Shown here: piece after piece, positions 61,270 to 64,000 of the stretch
How the letters are laid out: every line of letters starts with the position of its first letter
Position numbering within the stretch: the stretch's first letter is position 1
Assembly (NCBI GenBank): GCA_020847545.1
Contig: JADLBV010000070.1
Coordinates: 23,131-87,130 of the forward strand
Direction: 5' to 3'
Origin: Phycisphaerales bacterium
GTDB taxonomy: Bacteria; Planctomycetota; Phycisphaerae; Tepidisphaerales; Tepidisphaeraceae
Length of the DNA stretch: 64,000 bases
The notes under the pieces: model-generated
The model's database searches: none
Seen by the model: the letters and a program-made list of their open reading frames with translations, nothing else
What the model was told of the DNA's origin: nothing
Program-made: the position numbers and the translations under genes

Positions 61270-63822
61270 ATGGAACAAGGATTCTGCGCGCGCAATTTCT
61301 GCGCCCACAGTGCGTTCACCGTCGTCCGTGCGACCCGTAACGTGTTGAAATTCGTTCAATCCCGCTGGTCGGACCGCAAGGGCCGCCGGCAATCACCCAC
61401 ACAAACCATCCGGCTTAGCCTTGATGAAATCCTGGAGGCGCGGTTCGGGTTTTACAATCCGATGATTCAACGCGCGTGCGGCGGCGCCACCAGCCTGGCG
61501 ACGCTCGAAGCGCTCGAAGACCGCCGGCTCCTCTCCAGCGTCAATTATTACAACGGGGTGTTGACCATCACCGGCAACAGCACCAGCGACAACACCATCA
61601 ACGTCAAACTCAGCAGCGAGGGGTTGATCCTCAACGGCGTCGCCGGCAAGGCGACCCGCTCGGTGCTGCTGTCGCGCGTCACCGCCATCAAAATTTACGG
61701 CGGCGACCGCAACGACACGATCTGGATCGACCCGAAGCTGACCAAGGGTGTTTACGTCGATGCCCGCGGCGGCAATGACAAGATCACCGGCGGATCGGGC
61801 CATGACACGATCATTGGCGGCAGCGGCGATGACCGCATTTATGGATACGCCGGCAATGACAGCCTCAGCGGCGGATCAGGCAACGACCTGATCTATGGCG
61901 GTTCGGGCAATGACACCCTGCGCGGTGAATCCGGCCGCGATTCGCTCTATGGCGAAGATGGGGATGATCTGGTCGATGGCGGCTCTGATGTGGACAAACT
62001 CGACGGCGGCAGCGGCAAAAACACCCTGCAAGGGAGTGATGTCTCTCCATCCACCCCGACACCGACTCCCACACCAACACCGACCCCCAAACCCACCCCA
62101 ACGCCGACTCCTACCCCCACTCCAACCCCGACGCCCAAGCCGACACCCACGCCGACCCCGACTCCCACACCAATCCCCCCGCCAAGCAATGATGCCACCG
62201 CTCCCAAGGCGGTCATCGCCGCCTCTGAATTGTCCGGCGTCGCCGGCAAATCGGTCTTTGTTCATGCGTTGAATTCCACCTTGAACCATGGCACGTTGTT
62301 GAATGCCAAATTTGAATGGGACTTTGGCGACAGCGGCGGCAAATACAACAAGCTGCAGGGTTTCAACGCGGCCCACGTTTATGACAAGCCGGGCAAGTAC
62401 ACCCTGACGCTCCGCATCACCAACGACGCCGGCAAGGTTTCCAGCACCTCCGTGACGGTCAACATCGCCTCGGACAACCGCCGGACGATCTATGTCGCCG
62501 CCAACGGCAACGACAACAACAGCGGCCTATCGCCCGATTCGCCGATCAAATCGCTGATCCGGGCACAGGATTTGTTGACCGACAACTCCCGGCTGCTGTT
62601 CAAGCGTGGCGACACCATCACCACCTCCACCGGCATGCATGTGCCGTTCAAGGATGTGATGATCGGCGCCTATGGGAGCGGTGAAAAGCCGATTTTGCGG
62701 TCGACGATCCGCGACCCCAACGCCGCGATCTTCGCCATGGTGGCCGAGTCGTCGAATTACGTCGCCATACAGGATTTGGTGCTCGATTCGGACCAGTCGC
62801 CGCGCGGCAATGTGGCCGACAACATCAACGTCAACGGGATTTACGTTTTGGGTCGGCACATCACGATCCGCAACATCGAATTCCGCAACGTCAATGATGC
62901 GATCAACGCCAGCGGCCTGGACAGTGGCCTGCTGGTGCAGGACAACACCGCCCCGCTGGCCACGGGTGTGCGAAATTACTTCACCTGGTTGCAGGGTGAA
63001 GATGCGGTCTTCCTGGGGAACAAGGTGGCCAATGTCACCCGCCAGCATGTGGTCCGAATGGCCTATTTTGACCGGGCTTTGCTGGCGTACAACGATTTCA
63101 CCAACCTTGACCGCCGCAGTCAGGGCGATTCGGCCGACTATTCCAAAGGTTCGATTGTCATCCAGACCGGCGAGCACGCCTATGTCACCAACAACAAGGC
63201 GAGCATCGGCGGGATCGGCGTCGGGCCGCTGGGGGCGGATGGCGCTCCCACACAGGACCGCACCCGCTGGGCCGTGATCGAGAACAATACGCTGCAAAAG
63301 ACCGAATTGTCGGTCAACCACGGTTCGGAGCATGTGATGCTCCGCAACAATTACATCCAGCGCGACAACACCACCACCATTGAGGTGCAGGGCTTCAACA
63401 GCGCCTACAACCGTGGCGTGGTGGATTTGTATGTGCTCAACAACGTCGCGGTCGATTATGGAACCTATGGCAACTTCCTGAAACTGGAAGGCCCGGCCAG
63501 CGGCATCACCATGGAAGGGAACACCTTCTACGCACCCAATCTCAAGGGTGGCGACGGCGACCACGCCGCAGTGAATGTTTATGACTACAATCTCAACAGT
63601 TTCAAATCAATCGACAACAACCTGTGGATGCTCAAACCCTCCACCACCGAGCCGGGTTCATACCTGTACGTCTGGAAGGGATGGAACGGCCGGGGGCTGT
63701 TGACGATCGATGAATGGAACGCCTTCTCGCAGGTTAAGACCGATGCGATTCAGGACCTGGTGAGTAACCCATCGGTGAACCTCGGTTCACTGTTGAGCGG
63801 CAAGGGAGCGACCTTCGCCTGA
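61270..63822 (+). CDS. Secreted LEPR-XLL protein with RTX repeats, PKD domain and parallel beta-helix
   Basis: The 850-residue protein contains the planctomycete LEPR-XLL motif (LEALEDRRLLS, 79-89), which usually marks a signal region of secreted proteins. RTX-type calcium repeats follow at about 170-255 (GGSGNDLIYGG units), then a Pro/Thr linker (about 258-305), a PKD domain (about 313-405) and a right-handed beta-helix like that of polysaccharide lyases (about 410-800; VLGRHITIRNIEF, GSEHVMLRNN). The enzymatic target, if any, is unknown. AAGGA precedes ATG. A polysaccharide-binding or -cutting surface protein is the best guess. Confidence 0.85.
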   Translation: MEQGFCARNFCAHSAFTVVRATRNVLKFVQSRWSDRKGRRQSPTQTIRLSLDEILEARFGFYNPMIQRACGGATSLATLEALEDRRLLSSVNYYNGVLTITGNSTSDNTINVKLSSEGLILNGVAGKATRSVLLSRVTAIKIYGGDRNDTIWIDPKLTKGVYVDARGGNDKITGGSGHDTIIGGSGDDRIYGYAGNDSLSGGSGNDLIYGGSGNDTLRGESGRDSLYGEDGDDLVDGGSDVDKLDGGSGKNTLQGSDVSPSTPTPTPTPTPTPKPTPTPTPTPTPTPTPKPTPTPTPTPTPIPPPSNDATAPKAVIAASELSGVAGKSVFVHALNSTLNHGTLLNAKFEWDFGDSGGKYNKLQGFNAAHVYDKPGKYTLTLRITNDAGKVSSTSVTVNIASDNRRTIYVAANGNDNNSGLSPDSPIKSLIRAQDLLTDNSRLLFKRGDTITTSTGMHVPFKDVMIGAYGSGEKPILRSTIRDPNAAIFAMVAESSNYVAIQDLVLDSDQSPRGNVADNINVNGIYVLGRHITIRNIEFRNVNDAINASGLDSGLLVQDNTAPLATGVRNYFTWLQGEDAVFLGNKVANVTRQHVVRMAYFDRALLAYNDFTNLDRRSQGDSADYSKGSIVIQTGEHAYVTNNKASIGGIGVGPLGADGAPTQDRTRWAVIENNTLQKTELSVNHGSEHVMLRNNYIQRDNTTTIEVQGFNSAYNRGVVDLYVLNNVAVDYGTYGNFLKLEGPASGITMEGNTFYAPNLKGGDGDHAAVNVYDYNLNSFKSIDNNLWMLKPSTTEPGSYLYVWKGWNGRGLLTIDEWNAFSQVKTDAIQDLVSNPSVNLGSLLSGKGATFA
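62050..62180 (+). repeat. Low-complexity CCNACN repeat encoding Pro-Thr linker
   Basis: This in-frame repeat encodes alternating proline and threonine with occasional lysine. It joins the RTX region to the PKD domain and is a likely site of length variation. Confidence 0.8.
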
Positions 63823-63890
63823 TCGGGCCTGCAATTCCAATGGACTCCATTACACCGCCGGCGCGGGGATACCACCGGGCGTGTGACAGT

Positions 63891-64000
63891 TTATGCGGCC
63901 AGTTTGCGGGGAGGTAGCCCCAACCAGTAGTGTTGTGACTCCTCGTCTTCGCTGAGCCATTTGCTTCGCAAAGCCAGGATTGCTTCGACACCTTCGATGC
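63891..64000 (-). CDS. C-terminal fragment of an unidentified gene (transposase possible)
   Basis: On the minus strand the last 36 codons of an open frame enter from the right edge and stop with TAA at 63893-63891. They read EGVEAILALRSKWLSEDEES followed by a Trp/Pro/Arg-rich end. The frame has no start in the window. The ending vaguely resembles transposase C-termini, but I cannot confirm this. Confidence 0.4.
   Translation of the reverse strand, partial: IEGVEAILALRSKWLSEDEESQHYWLGLPPRKLAA

Noticed and set aside
62050..62180. CCNACN repeat considered as a non-coding satellite
   Set aside because: It is in frame within the LEPR-XLL gene as a Pro-Thr linker.

Overview
This window looks like chromosomal DNA from a Gram-negative, PVC-type bacterium, most likely a planctomycete of the class Phycisphaerae. 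Four secreted proteins end in the V/I-PLPAA variant of the PEP-CTERM sorting signal. One large secreted protein carries the LEPR-XLL motif (LEALEDRRLLS). Lipid A genes (lpxB, lpxI, an LpxL-type acyltransferase, msbA) show an outer membrane with lipopolysaccharide-like lipid. The DNA is GC-rich, and genes are packed in short operons with frequent ATGA or GTGA overlaps. I ran no database search, so the taxonomic placement is inference.

Layout. 1-6356: end of an AsmA-like gene, korA-korB (2-oxoglutarate:ferredoxin oxidoreductase), ftsY, nusB and an M48 lipoprotein protease. 6598-10435: a small HTH protein, a rhamnose-isomerase-type sugar isomerase, a DUF5335 protein, a MazF/PemK toxin-antitoxin pair, thioredoxin and a PfpI-family protein. 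10566-12529: two PEP-CTERM genes with promoters, structured leaders and terminators. 12571-18994: ABC-2 permease, rluB-type pseudouridine synthase, queG, accD, then rfbD-rfbB-rfbA for dTDP-sugar synthesis. 19112-23758: a hypothetical gene and the lipid A block. 23986-31911: PIN/TRAM protein, a fused cobA/hemD, PilZ, tatC, LOG-family protein, cyclophilin, zinc-ribbon membrane protein and pepA. 31999-41346: mostly envelope or unknown proteins (secreted protein, lpxI, OmpA lipoprotein, HTH-membrane protein, phosphoesterase, YbaK, Sel1 repeats, 3-methyladenine glycosylase, amidohydrolase). 41470-46727: LPP20-like protein, a lectin-type PEP-CTERM protein, queE, an Asn-rich PEP-CTERM protein, a TonB-like protein and a small lipoprotein. 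46793-53676: HEAT/TPR protein, membrane protein, two tandem TMTC-like membrane/TPR proteins and nagA. 53831-60855: a minus-strand nitrate-uptake and nitrate-reduction cluster (NarI-like cytochrome b, cupin, molybdopterin nitrate reductase, 16-cysteine ferredoxin, Rieske protein, small membrane protein, NarK transporter), with a four-helix-bundle gene inserted inside inverted repeats. 61270-63822: a LEPR-XLL/RTX/PKD/beta-helix secreted protein. The right edge holds the 3' end of an unidentified minus-strand gene.

The most notable non-coding structure is a set of intergenic inverted repeats. Two are pairs of GTAG-headed palindromes resembling REPINs (33578-33643, 53711-53779). Two are CCCTCC/GGAGGG pairs whose arms occur in opposite order (2545-2663, 6411-6519). 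One is a 118-nt inverted repeat (42768-42885). The PEP-CTERM genes have leaders with several consecutive stem-loops, and two of them plus the LEPR gene share a TTGCAT-N16-18-TAGA promoter-like spacing. The strongest candidate for an undescribed functional system is the nitrate-reductase cluster, which combines a cytoplasmic-looking catalytic subunit with a Tat-motif Rieske protein and a zinc-ribbon cytochrome b.
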